Assembly: GCF_000444135.1 (NCBI RefSeq)
Contig: NZ_ATDK01000313.1
Location: forward strand, 1-43,441
Direction: 5' to 3'
Length of the DNA stretch: 43,441 nucleotides
Source: Pseudomonas avellanae BPIC 631
Lineage (GTDB): Bacteria; Pseudomonadota; Gammaproteobacteria; Pseudomonadales; Pseudomonadaceae
Both the position numbers and the translations under genes were made by a program. The notes under the pieces are model-generated. The model was not told where the DNA came from, searched no databases, and saw only the letters and a list, made by a program, of their open reading frames with translations. The number at the start of each line of letters is the position of its first letter. Within the stretch, counting starts at the first letter, position 1. Positions 26,359 through 35,510 of this stretch are shown piece by piece.

Positions 26359-26374
26359 AACAGCGGCCAACCGC

Positions 26375-26389
26375 AAGCGCAGCACTTAT
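26375..26389 (+). promoter_or_regulatory. Weak LysR-type box E upstream of the ABC transporter genes
   Basis: AAGCGCAGCACTTAT keeps the right arm (CTTAT, followed by CAC as in box C) and 11 of 15 positions of box A, but the left ATA arm is lost. It lies 91 bp upstream of ATG 26480. I rate it as a possible weak site. Confidence 0.3.
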
Positions 26390-26479
26390 CACGAGAGCGG
26401 CACCAGCCGCCAGGCAACACCTGCGCCGGCGCAACCGGCGCCTTGCTTCTGCCCTGACTGAATGTCGATGGGAACAACC

Positions 26480-27181
26480 ATGACGAATGACTTCGATCTT
26501 TCGGCGATCCTGCAGGGCGAGTACGCCGAGCTGATCGTCAAGGGCATAGAAACCACCGTGCAACTGGCCTTTGTCGCCTGGTGCATGGCCATGGCGGTGG
26601 CCCTGTTGCTGGTGTCGATTTGCCTGACCGGCAACAAGTATGCCGAGCGCCTGGTCGCGGGTTATGTGTCCTACCACCGCAACGTACCGACGCTGGTGCA
26701 ACTGATGCTCTGGTATTTCGGTATCCCGACATTGCTGTCCGAGAGCACCCAGGTCTGGCTGTCCGGTTACAGCACCGAATACCTGTTTTCGGTGATTGCG
26801 CTGGGGCTGTGTCAGGCCGCCTATTTCAGTGAAGACATCCGCAGCGGGCTGCGCGCCATTCCGGCCGGGCAGGTCGAAGCATCACGCGCACTGGGCCTGG
26901 GCTATGTGCGTTCGATGCGCTACGTGATCCTGCCGCAGGGCGTTCGCAACTGCCTGCCGTCTTTGATCAACCACACCGTGCTGCTGTTCAAGAACACCAG
27001 CCTGGTCATGGCCATCGGCGTGGTCGAGCTGACCTATGCCACCCGTGAGGTCGAGAACTACACCTTCCGCACCTTCGAGGCGTATCTGGTCGCAACCATG
27101 GTCTATCTGGCCATTTCTCTGATGTTGATGGGCTTGGGTGCGTTGCTGGCCCGGCACTTCAGCAAAGCCATGGCGAGGTAG
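26480..27181 (+). CDS. Polar amino-acid ABC transporter permease 1 (HisM/GltJ-like)
   Basis: A 233-residue inner-membrane permease with about five hydrophobic segments. The ABC-coupling EAA loop is EASRALGLGYVRSMRYVILPQ, followed by SLINHTVLLFKNTSLVMAIGVVEL, the standard signature of the PAAT family. ATG 26480 is used; ATGs at 26462 and 26468 are possible but have no ribosome site. The second permease starts 6 nt after it. Together they form the membrane channel of a glutamate/aspartate- or polar-amino-acid-type importer. Confidence 0.87.
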   Translation: MTNDFDLSAILQGEYAELIVKGIETTVQLAFVAWCMAMAVALLLVSICLTGNKYAERLVAGYVSYHRNVPTLVQLMLWYFGIPTLLSESTQVWLSGYSTEYLFSVIALGLCQAAYFSEDIRSGLRAIPAGQVEASRALGLGYVRSMRYVILPQGVRNCLPSLINHTVLLFKNTSLVMAIGVVELTYATREVENYTFRTFEAYLVATMVYLAISLMLMGLGALLARHFSKAMAR

Positions 27182-27187
27182 GCGGCG

Positions 27188-27928
27188 ATGTTCGATGTGT
27201 TCACGATTGTCCGCGATAACTGGACCCTGCTACTGGTCGGTCAATACCCTCATGGGCCGATGGGCGGGCTGGTTTCAACGCTGATTCTGGCTGCACTGGC
27301 GCTGCTGCTGGCGTTCCCTCTGGGCCTGCTGCTGTCCTTGGCGCGGGTTTCGCCGTGGCGCTGGCTGCGTTACCCGGCGACGGTCTGGGTTTACGTGATG
27401 CGCGGCATTCCGTTGTTGATGGTGATTTTCTGGACCTACTTTCTGGTCCCGTTGCTGATCGGGCATAACATCACCGGCTTTACCACCATGCTCTGCACGC
27501 TGGTGGTTTATCAGAGCGCGTACCTGTGCGAAATCATTCGCGGGGCCATTCAGGCGCTGCCGACCGGTCAATACGAAGCATCCCGCGCGCTGGGCATGGG
27601 CTATGTGCGCACCACGGTCTGGGTGATTTTGCCGCAGGCGCTTTATAACGCATTGCCCAGCCTGATCAGCCAGTTCATTTCGATCATCAAGGAAACCTCG
27701 CTGGGTTACGTGATCAACTTCCAGGAAGTGACCTTCGCCGCCAATCAGATTAACAACCAACTGCTGACCAAGCCGTTTCAGGTGTTCTTCATTCTGGCGA
27801 TCACCTATTACGTGCTGTGCTACGGCCTGACCCGGCTCGCCGCCGTCGTGGAACAGCGAATTGCCCGCAAGCGCGAGGGCACTGTGTCGCCTGTAGCCGT
27901 TACGCGGCCTTTGACTACCGATAAGTGA
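27188..27928 (+). CDS. Polar amino-acid ABC transporter permease 2
   Basis: A 246-residue second PAAT permease with the EAA loop [21 protein letters not shown] and then [21 protein letters not shown]. Several hydrophobic segments, the first at [22 protein letters not shown]. It is paired with permease 1 (6-nt gap) and followed by the ATPase after 10 nt, so the genes are translated as one set. Substrate range cannot be read from the permeases. Confidence 0.87.
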   Translation: MFDVFTIVRDNWTLLLVGQYPHGPMGGLVSTLILAALALLLAFPLGLLLSLARVSPWRWLRYPATVWVYVMRGIPLLMVIFWTYFLVPLLIGHNITGFTTMLCTLVVYQSAYLCEIIRGAIQALPTGQYEASRALGMGYVRTTVWVILPQALYNALPSLISQFISIIKETSLGYVINFQEVTFAANQINNQLLTKPFQVFFILAITYYVLCYGLTRLAAVVEQRIARKREGTVSPVAVTRPLTTDK

Positions 27929-27938
27929 GGGTTGCCCC

Positions 27939-28676
27939 ATGCATCCAATGATCATGTTTTCCAGGATCAACAAATGGTATGGCGAATACCAGGCCCTGAC
28001 CGACATCACCGCCGAGGTGCAGCGCGGCGAAGTGGTGGTGCTGTGCGGGCCATCCGGCTCGGGTAAATCGACACTGATCCGCACCGTCAACCGTCTTGAA
28101 TACGTGCAACAGGGCCAGATTCTGTTCGACGGCCATGACGTGAATGGCACCGACGCCAACGTCAATCGTTTGCGCAGTCGCGTCGGTTTTGTGTTCCAGA
28201 GCTTCAATCTGTTTCCGCATCTGTCGGTGCTCGACAACATCATCCTGACCCCGACCAAGGTGCGCGGCCTCAAAAGCAGCGAGGCACGCGCCAGGGCCAT
28301 GGAATTGCTCGACCGGGTCGGGCTGGCCCACAAGGCTGGTGCCTATCCGGCGCAGTTGTCCGGTGGCCAGCAGCAGCGCGTGGCGATTGCCCGCGCGCTG
28401 GCGATGGAGCCGCCGGTGATGCTGTTCGACGAACCCACCAGCGCCCTTGACCCGGAAATGGTCGGCGAAGTGCTCAGCGTCATGAAAGGCCTGGCCAAGG
28501 AGGGCATGACCATGATGTGCGTTACCCACGAGATGAATTTTGCCCGTGAAGTGGCCGACACCATCTGGTTCATGGACGCGGGGCAGATTCTCGAAAAATC
28601 CAGCCCGGAGGCTTTCTTTCAGCAGCCTGAACACCCGCGTGCACAACGCTTCATTTCCGACCTGCGCAGCCATTGA
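27939..28676 (+). CDS. Polar amino-acid ABC transporter ATP-binding protein (GlnQ/GltL-like)
   Basis: A 245-residue ABC ATPase: Walker [10 protein letters not shown] (37-45), Q-loop FQSFNLFPH, signature LSGGQQQR, Walker [13 protein letters not shown] and switch histidine in CVTHEM. All are intact. The overall sequence follows the GlnQ/GltL/ArtP group that powers PAAT importers. It sits 10 nt after the permease and 65 nt before the binding protein. Confidence 0.9.
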   Translation: MHPMIMFSRINKWYGEYQALTDITAEVQRGEVVVLCGPSGSGKSTLIRTVNRLEYVQQGQILFDGHDVNGTDANVNRLRSRVGFVFQSFNLFPHLSVLDNIILTPTKVRGLKSSEARARAMELLDRVGLAHKAGAYPAQLSGGQQQRVAIARALAMEPPVMLFDEPTSALDPEMVGEVLSVMKGLAKEGMTMMCVTHEMNFAREVADTIWFMDAGQILEKSSPEAFFQQPEHPRAQRFISDLRSH

Positions 28677-28741
28677 GCGCAGGCCGTTTTTTTCAACGAA
28701 TGTTTCAGTGAATCCCTCAATTCATTTTCAGGAGTCTCACC

Positions 28742-29575
28742 ATGCGTATGAAGTCTTTGCTGGCTGCACTGGCGTTGTCGCCACTGGCTGTTGCGGTTGC
28801 CCATGCGGACCAGCTCAGCGATGTGATGAGCAAGAAAAGCCTGAGCTGCGGCGTTTATGCCGATGTGCCGCCGTTCTCGGCGCCGGACCCGAAAACCCGT
28901 GAACTGGTGGGCATGGATGTGGACCTGTGCAAGGCGCTGGCCAAGCACATGGGCGTCGAGCTGGAGCTCAAGCCGCTGTCGGTCGAAGCGCGGATTCCGG
29001 AAGTCAAAATGGGTCGGGTGGACGTAATCTTCGCCAACCTGGCCTACACCAAAAGCCGCGCCGATCAGATCCAGTTCAGCGACCCGTACTACATCGCCAA
29101 GGAAACACTGGTGGTGCGCGCCGCGAACGCCGATCAGCCCAAATCGTTTTTCAAGGACAAGCGCATCAGTTCGACCAAGGGCTCCACCTCCGAGCAGTCG
29201 ATTCGCCTGGCTGACGCAACCCCGGTGACCTTCCAGGACACCGGCTCTGCGTACATGGCGCTGCAACAGAACAAGGTCGTGGGCCTGGTGACTAACACCA
29301 TGACCGCCATCAAGCTGGTAGGGCAGGCCAAGGCAAGCGGCGTGGAATTGTCAATTGCCAAGGATCCAATGGCGCTGGAGCCTATCGGCGCTGGCATGCG
29401 TCAGGGTGAACCGGCATTTCTGGCGAAGGTCAACGAGTCGCTTTACGCAATGGAAGCCGCAGGCGAAATCGACGCGATCTGGGCGCACTGGATCGGCCCG
29501 AATACCGAATACAAAATGACCCGTGAAGACAAGGTGCAAAGCCTGAGCGCGTTGAAGTTCGATCCACTGCCTTGA
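28742..29575 (+). CDS. Periplasmic amino-acid-binding protein of the ABC transporter
   Basis: A 277-residue family 3 solute-binding protein. The signal peptide MRMKSLLAALALSPLAVAVA is cut near AHA/DQ. The mature part has CGVYADVPPFSAPD, LVGMDVDLCKALAKHMGVEL, VKMGRVDVIFANLAYTKSRA, FSDPYYIAKETLVV and ends in a C-terminal helix. The ligand is probably a polar or acidic amino acid or related compound; the family alone does not fix it. AGGAG lies just upstream of ATG 28742. It closes the plus-strand run of the block. Confidence 0.9.
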   Translation: MRMKSLLAALALSPLAVAVAHADQLSDVMSKKSLSCGVYADVPPFSAPDPKTRELVGMDVDLCKALAKHMGVELELKPLSVEARIPEVKMGRVDVIFANLAYTKSRADQIQFSDPYYIAKETLVVRAANADQPKSFFKDKRISSTKGSTSEQSIRLADATPVTFQDTGSAYMALQQNKVVGLVTNTMTAIKLVGQAKASGVELSIAKDPMALEPIGAGMRQGEPAFLAKVNESLYAMEAAGEIDAIWAHWIGPNTEYKMTREDKVQSLSALKFDPLP

Positions 29576-29597
29576 TCACAGGGTGGGTTCCCCGATG

Positions 29598-29622
29598 CTG
29601 GACAGGCTCTGCGCCTGTCCGG
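29598..29622. terminator. Hairpin between convergent units
   Basis: GGACAGGC (29600-29607) pairs perfectly with GCCTGTCC (29613-29620) around a TCTGC loop, with two more base pairs outside (one G-U). It lies between the binding-protein stop and the end of the glucarate dehydratase-like gene and could stop transcription from both sides, although no T-run is present. Confidence 0.5.
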
Positions 29623-29644
29623 CCCCTCGCTTGCTGGCAGACGC

Positions 29645-30919
29645 TCAATACCTCGGTTTGACGGCCTTCCAGTCCGGTGTGTATTTCTGCATCTGTTTCA
29701 CATCGTCGCGCTGACGAATGCCGCAGCTGTGGTACTGGTCGTTGAGCTTGCCGAGCTGGTCGTAATCCAGTTCAAGGCCCAGACCGGGAGCGCGGGTGAT
29801 GCTGACGCAGCCGTCGACAATTGGCAGTTTGCCGCCTTTGATGACCTCTTCGTCCGCTTCCTGCCACGGGTAATGTGTATCGCAGGCGTAATCCAGATTG
29901 GGCACCGAGGCGGCCACATGCGCCATGGCCATGAGGCTGATGCCCAGGTGGGAATTGGAATGCATCGACACGCCAAGGCCAAAGGTGTCGCACATCTTCG
30001 CCAGCGCCTGGGTGTCGCGCAGGCCGCCCCAGTAATGGTGGTCGGCGAGCACGATCTGCACGCTGTTCAGGGCCACGCTGCGGCGAAATTCGTCGAAGTC
30101 GGTGACCACCATGTTGGTTGCCAGCGGCAGCCCGGTGCGTTTGTGCAGTTCGGACATGCCGTCCAGGCCCGGCGTCGGGTCTTCGTAGTACTGCAAGTCA
30201 TCGCCGAGCAGCTCCGCCATGCGAATAGAGGTTTCCAGCGACCAGTTGCCGTTGGGGTCGATGCGCAGCGGGTAGCCGGGGAAGGCCTTCTTCAACGCCT
30301 TGATGCACGACACCTCGTGTTCCGGGTCCAGTGCACCGGCCTTGAGCTTGATACTCTTGAAACCGTAGGCCTCGATCATGCGTCGGGCCTGGGCGACGAT
30401 CTGTTCTTCGTTCAGCGCCTCGCCCCAGCTGTCTGGCGGGTAGGGCGTGTCGATGTGCTGCGCGTACTTGAAGAACAGGTAGGCGCTGAACGGAATGCGC
30501 TCGCGAATCGCGCCACCGAGCAGGTCCACCAGTGGCAGGTTCATGGAGCGTGCCTGCAGGTCCAGAAACGCCACCTCGAATGCCGAATAGGCATTGCTCA
30601 CCGCCTTGCTGGCATGCGACCCCGGCGCGAGTTCGGCGCCGGCCAGGCTGGCGGGTTTGTGTGCCGCAACGGTGGCCTGAACGATGCTGCGCAATTGATT
30701 GAGGTTGAACGGGTCGATGCCGATCAACTGGTTCTGTACCTGCTGCTGAATCGCCAGTGCCGGGGCATCGCCGTAGCTTTCACCGAGGCCGATATAACCG
30801 TTGTCGCTCTCTATCTCGATGATCGAGCGCAAGGCAAAGGGTTCATGGATGCCGCTGGCGTTGAGCAGCGGCGGGTCGCGAAAGGCGATAGGGGTCACGG
30901 TCACACGGATAATTTTCAA
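29645..30919 (-). CDS. Glucarate dehydratase-family enolase-superfamily enzyme
   Basis: A 424-residue member of the glucarate dehydratase (GlucD) group of the enolase superfamily. Catalytic signs: the K-x-K pair at Lys191/Lys193 (SIKLKAG), metal ligands in RIDPNGNW and YYEDPTPG, and the histidine segment SMHSNSHLGIS. It would dehydrate D-glucarate or a related aldarate to 5-keto-4-deoxyglucarate. The start is TTG 30919, supported by GGGAGA 7-12 nt upstream and by the sequence beginning exactly with KIIRVTVTPIAF. It follows the MFS gene by 19 nt. It is probably a GlucD-related protein rather than proven gudD. Confidence 0.83.
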   Translation of the reverse strand: MKIIRVTVTPIAFRDPPLLNASGIHEPFALRSIIEIESDNGYIGLGESYGDAPALAIQQQVQNQLIGIDPFNLNQLRSIVQATVAAHKPASLAGAELAPGSHASKAVSNAYSAFEVAFLDLQARSMNLPLVDLLGGAIRERIPFSAYLFFKYAQHIDTPYPPDSWGEALNEEQIVAQARRMIEAYGFKSIKLKAGALDPEHEVSCIKALKKAFPGYPLRIDPNGNWSLETSIRMAELLGDDLQYYEDPTPGLDGMSELHKRTGLPLATNMVVTDFDEFRRSVALNSVQIVLADHHYWGGLRDTQALAKMCDTFGLGVSMHSNSHLGISLMAMAHVAASVPNLDYACDTHYPWQEADEEVIKGGKLPIVDGCVSITRAPGLGLELDYDQLGKLNDQYHSCGIRQRDDVKQMQKYTPDWKAVKPRY

Positions 30920-30938
30920 AAGACGGTCTCCCAAGGGG

Positions 30939-32333
30939 TCAGGGTTTGAGGCTGGAAGGGCTGCCGAGCGGGGCGGCGGTGTGCCGTGCATCCGGCTCAG
31001 CCTTGGACGGGCGGCGCGGGTCACCGCGCGGCGTGGTACGGGCGAAGAAAATCACGATGGCCGCCAGCAGCGAGGTTGCGGCGAGCCCGTAAAGGCCGCC
31101 TTGAATCGAGCCGGTGGTCTGTTCCAGAAAACCGAAGGTGGTGGGCGCAACAAAGCCGCCGAGGTTGCCGATGGAGTTGATCAGCGCAAGGACCGCTGCG
31201 GCGATGCGTGCATCCAGATAGCCCTGCGGGATTGGCCAGAACAGCGCCGAAGCGGCCTTGAAGCCAATCGCGGCGAAACAGATCGCTACAAAAGCGAAGA
31301 CCGGCCCGCCGATGGTTGACATGAACATGCCGACCGAGGCGATCACCAGCGTGACGGCAACCCAGGCTTGCTGGTGCTTGAAGCGCGCCGCGAGGGCAGC
31401 AAAACCGTACATGGCGACAATGGAGATGATCCACGGCACGGAGTTGAACAGCCCGACCTCGAAGTCGCTGAAGCTGCCCATTTTGCGGATCATGCTCGGT
31501 AGCCAGAAGGTTGCGCCGTAAATGGTCAGCGCTATCGAAAAATAGATGAAGCAGAACAGCATGATTTGCCGGTCCGCCAGCAACCTGAGCAGCGTAGGCC
31601 GGACGGTCTGCGTGGCTTCGCGCTGGCGTTGCTCCTCGGCAATGGCGGTGGTCAGCGCGGTTTTTTCTTCATCGCTGAGCCAGGTCGCTTCGTACGGGTG
31701 TGACTGCAACCAGAACCAGACAAAACAGCACAGCACGATCGACGCGAAGCCCTCGATCAGGAACATCCACTGCCAGCCGTGCAGGTTCAGCCCTTCGACA
31801 CCCAGCAGTGCGCCCGACACCGGGCCGGAGATCACCGACGCAATTGCCGAACCGCTGAGAAACAGCGCCATGGCCTTGCCGCGATCACTCGACGGCAGCC
31901 ACTGGGTAAAGTAATAAATAATCCCTGGAAAAAAGCCGGCCTCCGCTGCGCCGAGGACAAAACGCAGCACGTAGAAACTGGTTTCACCCTGCACGAACGC
32001 CATGGCCATCGCCGCTGCGCCCCAGGTAAACATGATGCGCGTCAGCCAGGCACGGGCGCCGTAGCGTTGCAGCAGCATGTTGGAAGGCACTTCAAACAGT
32101 GCGTAGCCGACGAAAAACAGACCCGCGCCCAGCCCGTAGGCCGCCGCGCCAATGCCCAGATCGGTTTCCAGATGGCTGCGCACAAAGCCGATATTGACCC
32201 GGTCGATGTAGTTGACGATGAACATCACCACGAACAGCGGCAGCACGTGGCGTTTCACCTTGGAGGCCGCACGGGCAAGCACCGTGGGGTCCGAAGCACT
32301 AAGGACGGTATTCAAGAGGTGACTCCCATTCAT
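30939..32333 (-). CDS. MFS transporter of the anion:cation symporter family (sugar-acid uptake)
   Basis: A 464-residue 12-segment MFS transporter with the ACS-family start (VKRHVLPLFVVMFIVNYIDR, then VNIGFVRSHLETDLGI), GYALFEVPSNMLLQRYGAR and FFPGIIYYFTQWLPSSDRGK. Relatives include GudP/GarP glucarate-galactarate permeases and the tartrate/phthalate group. Paired with the glucarate dehydratase-like gene 19 nt downstream, it is the likely importer of that aldarate. It is divergent from the LysR gene at 32427 with 93 bp between starts. Confidence 0.87.
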   Translation of the reverse strand: MNGSHLLNTVLSASDPTVLARAASKVKRHVLPLFVVMFIVNYIDRVNIGFVRSHLETDLGIGAAAYGLGAGLFFVGYALFEVPSNMLLQRYGARAWLTRIMFTWGAAAMAMAFVQGETSFYVLRFVLGAAEAGFFPGIIYYFTQWLPSSDRGKAMALFLSGSAIASVISGPVSGALLGVEGLNLHGWQWMFLIEGFASIVLCCFVWFWLQSHPYEATWLSDEEKTALTTAIAEEQRQREATQTVRPTLLRLLADRQIMLFCFIYFSIALTIYGATFWLPSMIRKMGSFSDFEVGLFNSVPWIISIVAMYGFAALAARFKHQQAWVAVTLVIASVGMFMSTIGGPVFAFVAICFAAIGFKAASALFWPIPQGYLDARIAAAVLALINSIGNLGGFVAPTTFGFLEQTTGSIQGGLYGLAATSLLAAIVIFFARTTPRGDPRRPSKAEPDARHTAAPLGSPSSLKP

Positions 32334-32426
32334 TTCATTGTTTTTTTGGGGATGAGTCGATCATGAGTGGGTGTATTATTCCCGTCCAATCCAGTTATTG
32401 ACTTGATTGATACCGGGAGTGGATCA

Positions 32427-33326
32427 ATGTTCGAGCTTTCTCAATTGCGCTGCTTTACCACGGTGGCCACCGAGCTGAATTTTCGTCGCGCTGCCGAACG
32501 GCTCAACATGACTCAGCCACCGCTGAGCCGGCAGATTCAGTTGCTGGAGCACAACCTCGGCGTCGCGCTGTTCACGCGCAGTACGCGCAGCGTGGCGTTG
32601 ACCGCCGCTGGGCGAGCTTTTTTCATCGAGGCGCAGACGTTGCTGGAGCGCGCGCAGCAGGCGGCACTTTCCGCCCGGCGCTTTGCGGAGGGTGATATTG
32701 GCTCGGTGACTATCAGTTTTGTCGGCAGCGCGGTGTACGAGTTTCTGCCCAAGGTGATCGCCGAGGCGCGGCTCAAGCAGCCGCAGGTGAAGATCTCCCT
32801 GACTGAAATGAACACTTACCAACAGCATGAGGCGCTCAGGGCGCGGCGTATCGACTTGGGCATCGCACGAGCGCCGCTGTTTCAGCCCGGTTACGAGAGT
32901 GAATGTCTGGTGCGCGAGCCCTTTGTGCTGGCGGTGCCAGGCAATCATCCTCTGGCAATTGCTGATACGGTCGGCGTGGCAGACCTGGATGGCGTGCCGT
33001 TTCTGATGTATTCGCATTCGGCCTATCCGCCGTTCAACGAACTGCTGACCGGCATGTTTCGTTCGGCACGCGTTGCGCCGGAGTATGTCCAATGGCTTGG
33101 GTCATCGCTGACCATCCTGGCCCTGGTCAATGCAGGCATGGGGCTGGCGCTGGTGCCGCGTTGCGCGACCAATGTGGTGTTCAGGGACGTCGTGTTTCGT
33201 GACATTGATCTGGGTGAGGGCGTGCAGAGCGAACTGCATCTGGTCTGGCGCGCAGACAACGACAACCCGGCCTGCAGGATGCTGCTTGAAGCGATCCGCG
33301 CCGCCGTCAGGTCTGATGAAAAATAA
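32427..33326 (+). CDS. LysR-family regulator of the glucarate-type operon
   Basis: A 299-residue LysR regulator: FELSQLRCFTTVATELNFRR and AAERLNMTQPPLSRQIQLLE make the HTH, and the effector domain is intact (SVTISFVGSAVYEFLPKVI). It belongs to the CatM/BenM/CbbR-like side of the family. ATG 32427 is chosen with GGGAG at 32415-32419; the longer in-frame form reaches into the divergent promoter. Divergence from the MFS-dehydratase genes makes it their probable activator. Confidence 0.85.
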   Translation: MFELSQLRCFTTVATELNFRRAAERLNMTQPPLSRQIQLLEHNLGVALFTRSTRSVALTAAGRAFFIEAQTLLERAQQAALSARRFAEGDIGSVTISFVGSAVYEFLPKVIAEARLKQPQVKISLTEMNTYQQHEALRARRIDLGIARAPLFQPGYESECLVREPFVLAVPGNHPLAIADTVGVADLDGVPFLMYSHSAYPPFNELLTGMFRSARVAPEYVQWLGSSLTILALVNAGMGLALVPRCATNVVFRDVVFRDIDLGEGVQSELHLVWRADNDNPACRMLLEAIRAAVRSDEK

Positions 33327-33465
33327 GTCTGAAACACCTTGCAGGTGGCTGGCATCAACTATCATCTGTTCAGTCGATAGTCATCATCAAGCAAGGCAAG
33401 TTCTGTTTTTCCGGCAAAGGAGGAGGATGGCGTCATAGCCACTTGCTCCAAAGGGAGACGACGCG

Positions 33466-34158
33466 ATGAGAATGTTCAATCTGTTGACGCTTGCTGCCGT
33501 ATTAAGCACCAGCATGGTCTTCATCACGCCAGCCAGCGCTGCCGTCTCGTCTGTCTCTGCGGCCTCTGAACAGGTCTGCCATTTCGCACCCGTCGCCGAT
33601 AGCGCAGCCAGTCTTCAGCACACTCAGTCAGTGGGTGTGATGTACAGCGAAAACACCGTCAGTAACCTCCAGTACCTGAACAACTACCACTCGGTAGCGC
33701 TCAGCAGCGGGCAGAACGGCGCGCTGGATTCGCGGATTCGCAATGCATTCATCAGCAGTTCAGACCCGAAACTGGCGACTGACTGGCTGGTCGGCTCATT
33801 GAAGAAAGAGTTCGCCTCGGTAACGGTTTACGACAGCCTTGATGCGTTGGTGCAGGCGCGCCCTGACGTGGTTGTGATGCTCGACACCTACAACCGTCTG
33901 GTGAGCAAACGTAACAGTCAGGTCGAAGCGCGTTTCATGGCGCGATTCTATGACACTCACCTGCAATACATCGGCAAGGCCGAGGGCGAAGTGGTCAGGG
34001 AAATGACCTCGGTCTGGGTGCAGGGCAAAGCCGCCCCGGAGATCGCCGCGCAGATCGATCAGCAACGTGACCTGCAAGTGAACGCCTTGAAACAGTTCGA
34101 TGCGTCGCTTAAGGCGCTGGTGATGCAGGCTGATCGGGCCCAGGTGGCGGCGAACTGA
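33466..34158 (+). CDS. Secreted protein of unknown function
   Basis: A 230-residue protein with a clear Sec signal peptide (MRMFNLLTLAAVLSTSMVFI, cut near ASA/AVS). There is a single cysteine in the mature region (QVCHFAP), and no lipobox. The rest is mixed alpha/beta: SVTVYDSLDALVQARPDVVV, then VEARFMARFYDTHLQYIGKA, and a long C-terminal helix. I do not recognise a family. GGGAG lies 8 nt before ATG 33466. It stands alone and converges with the broken nucleoside hydrolase. Confidence 0.7.
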   Translation: MRMFNLLTLAAVLSTSMVFITPASAAVSSVSAASEQVCHFAPVADSAASLQHTQSVGVMYSENTVSNLQYLNNYHSVALSSGQNGALDSRIRNAFISSSDPKLATDWLVGSLKKEFASVTVYDSLDALVQARPDVVVMLDTYNRLVSKRNSQVEARFMARFYDTHLQYIGKAEGEVVREMTSVWVQGKAAPEIAAQIDQQRDLQVNALKQFDASLKALVMQADRAQVAAN

Positions 34159-34245
34159 GCGGGTCTGCGAGCGTGCTGCAGGACGCCTATCGTTATGCAC
34201 AAATCCTGAAATGCCCGTAGATTGGGCCTCTGCCCGGAGGGCGAG

Positions 34246-34269
34246 CGCTTGTGTGGGAGCGGACAAGCG
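34246..34269. repeat. REP-like palindrome between convergent genes
   Basis: CGCTTGT (34246-34252) and ACAAGCG (34263-34269) flank GTGGGAGCGG, the GTGGGAGCGGAC core common in Pseudomonas repetitive extragenic palindromes. Just before it, TGCCCGGAGGGC forms another short hairpin. It probably acts as a REP or terminator between the 3' ends of two genes. Only one copy was noticed here. Confidence 0.4.
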
Positions 34270-34299
34270 AAGCGTTGATTTGGTCAGCCCATACCGGCT

Positions 34300-35293
34300 T
34301 TAGCTATTGATGACCTGCGCGAAGTTCTGGCTGAACGCGAACTGCGAGACGCCCAGTACGGAGGTGATGGTTCGCGAACCGTTGGTTTGCAGCTGAATCT
34401 GTCCGCAGTGGTTGTCTTGTGGCGTGATCTGCGTGTTGACCGACAGGTACTGTTCATCAACTTTCGTCGCTTCGATGCCCCCAGCCATCAGCATGGTCGC
34501 CAAGGGATCGAAGATCGGCACGGGATAACCTTCTGCGTGCGTACCCGATTTGGTTTCAAGCACTTGCCTGACCAGCGTGGCGACAGGGTCGGTTGCCGTA
34601 ATCTGTTTTGAGTAAGTGGCGTCAAGAATGACCTGATTACAGACGTCCAGCGGCACCAGGGTCAAGGGCAGGCTCGACCCGAAGACGATATTGGCCGCGA
34701 CAGGGTCCACGAACACGTTCCATTCTGCATAGTGGTTACTGCGGTAAGACTCGCCCTGATCCCACGCAGGCTGCACGTCATTCAATGCCGCGACGTTGCC
34801 GTCAACATAGACAGCACCCGCCATGGCCACAATCTGGTCGATCATCTGCAAGTCTGTGGGCTGGCTGCTCAATGAAAGCATGTTGGCGATATTGGTAAAG
34901 CCGCCCAGAGAAAGAACAGTGATTTTATCCTGGCTGTTCTTCACGGTCTGATACATGAACTCCCACGCTGGAAGAGTCGATACTTGCGGTAACGCTGCAG
35001 GATTGAGGGTGCCAAGAAGCCCCATGACGTCATTCATGTCATTTTTGAATGGCTGCGGAAAAACGGTTGTCGTATTCAAGTGGCTGATCAGTGCCGCGTG
35101 CGACAACGGTATCGAGCTGATTGCCAATGCCCAGCAAATGCTGGGCGATGATGACGCCCCAGCCGAGGTCTGTTTCGCCACATCCAGTGACGGTAATACC
35201 GATGATGTCGATATCCGGTCTTTTCATCAGGTAGGCGATCGACAGTACGTCGTCCCAACCCATGTCCGTATCAATAATGACTTTCCTGTTCAT
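34300..35293 (-). pseudogene. Nucleoside hydrolase, frameshifted
   Basis: The first part (MNRKVIIDTDMGWDDVLSIA, with the Ca-binding DTDMGWDD motif) is read from ATG 35293 (AGGAAG upstream). After about 78 codons the frame breaks at a run of five A on the plus strand (35059-35063; five T in the gene). With four T the text continues NRF-PQPFKNDMNDVMG and the whole gene is 993 nt, a normal 330 residues. The downstream frame is otherwise intact (EWNVFVDPVAANIVF). The usual HDPLA motif reads FDPLA (codon 34510-34512), so the ribose-site histidine is replaced by Phe. Inosine-uridine nucleoside hydrolase activity is doubtful on both counts. A sequencing error in the homopolymer is the alternative to real decay. 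Confidence 0.85.
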
Positions 35294-35510
35294 GACAGTG
35301 CTTCCTGGCTATAGGTTGAGGGCAGGTCGAGCGTGCGCTCGAACAGGTTACCGCCGATTTATTTCAGTTAAACCGATGCACGGCTCGGTTTTACCGTAAA
35401 GAATTAATTACATCCGCCGAGAGCCTGACAAGCGAGCTGATCAATATCGGGCTTGCAGGATGAGCAGTAAGCCACGTGTGCTTTGACTGTGGTAACAGAG
35501 AAGCCTTGCG

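Noticed and set aside
28677..28741. LysR-type box before the binding-protein gene
   Set aside because: No ATA-N9-TAT match in the 65-nt gap; the gene is probably read from the upstream promoter.
29729..30949. 406-codon plus-strand frame opposite the glucarate dehydratase-like gene
   Set aside because: The enolase-superfamily motifs are all on the minus strand; this frame is a codon-bias artefact.
35055..35065. Programmed frameshift in the nucleoside hydrolase
   Set aside because: A slippery T-run is present, but there is no clear stimulatory structure or reason for such control in this family, and the active-site histidine is also lost; decay or sequencing error is simpler.
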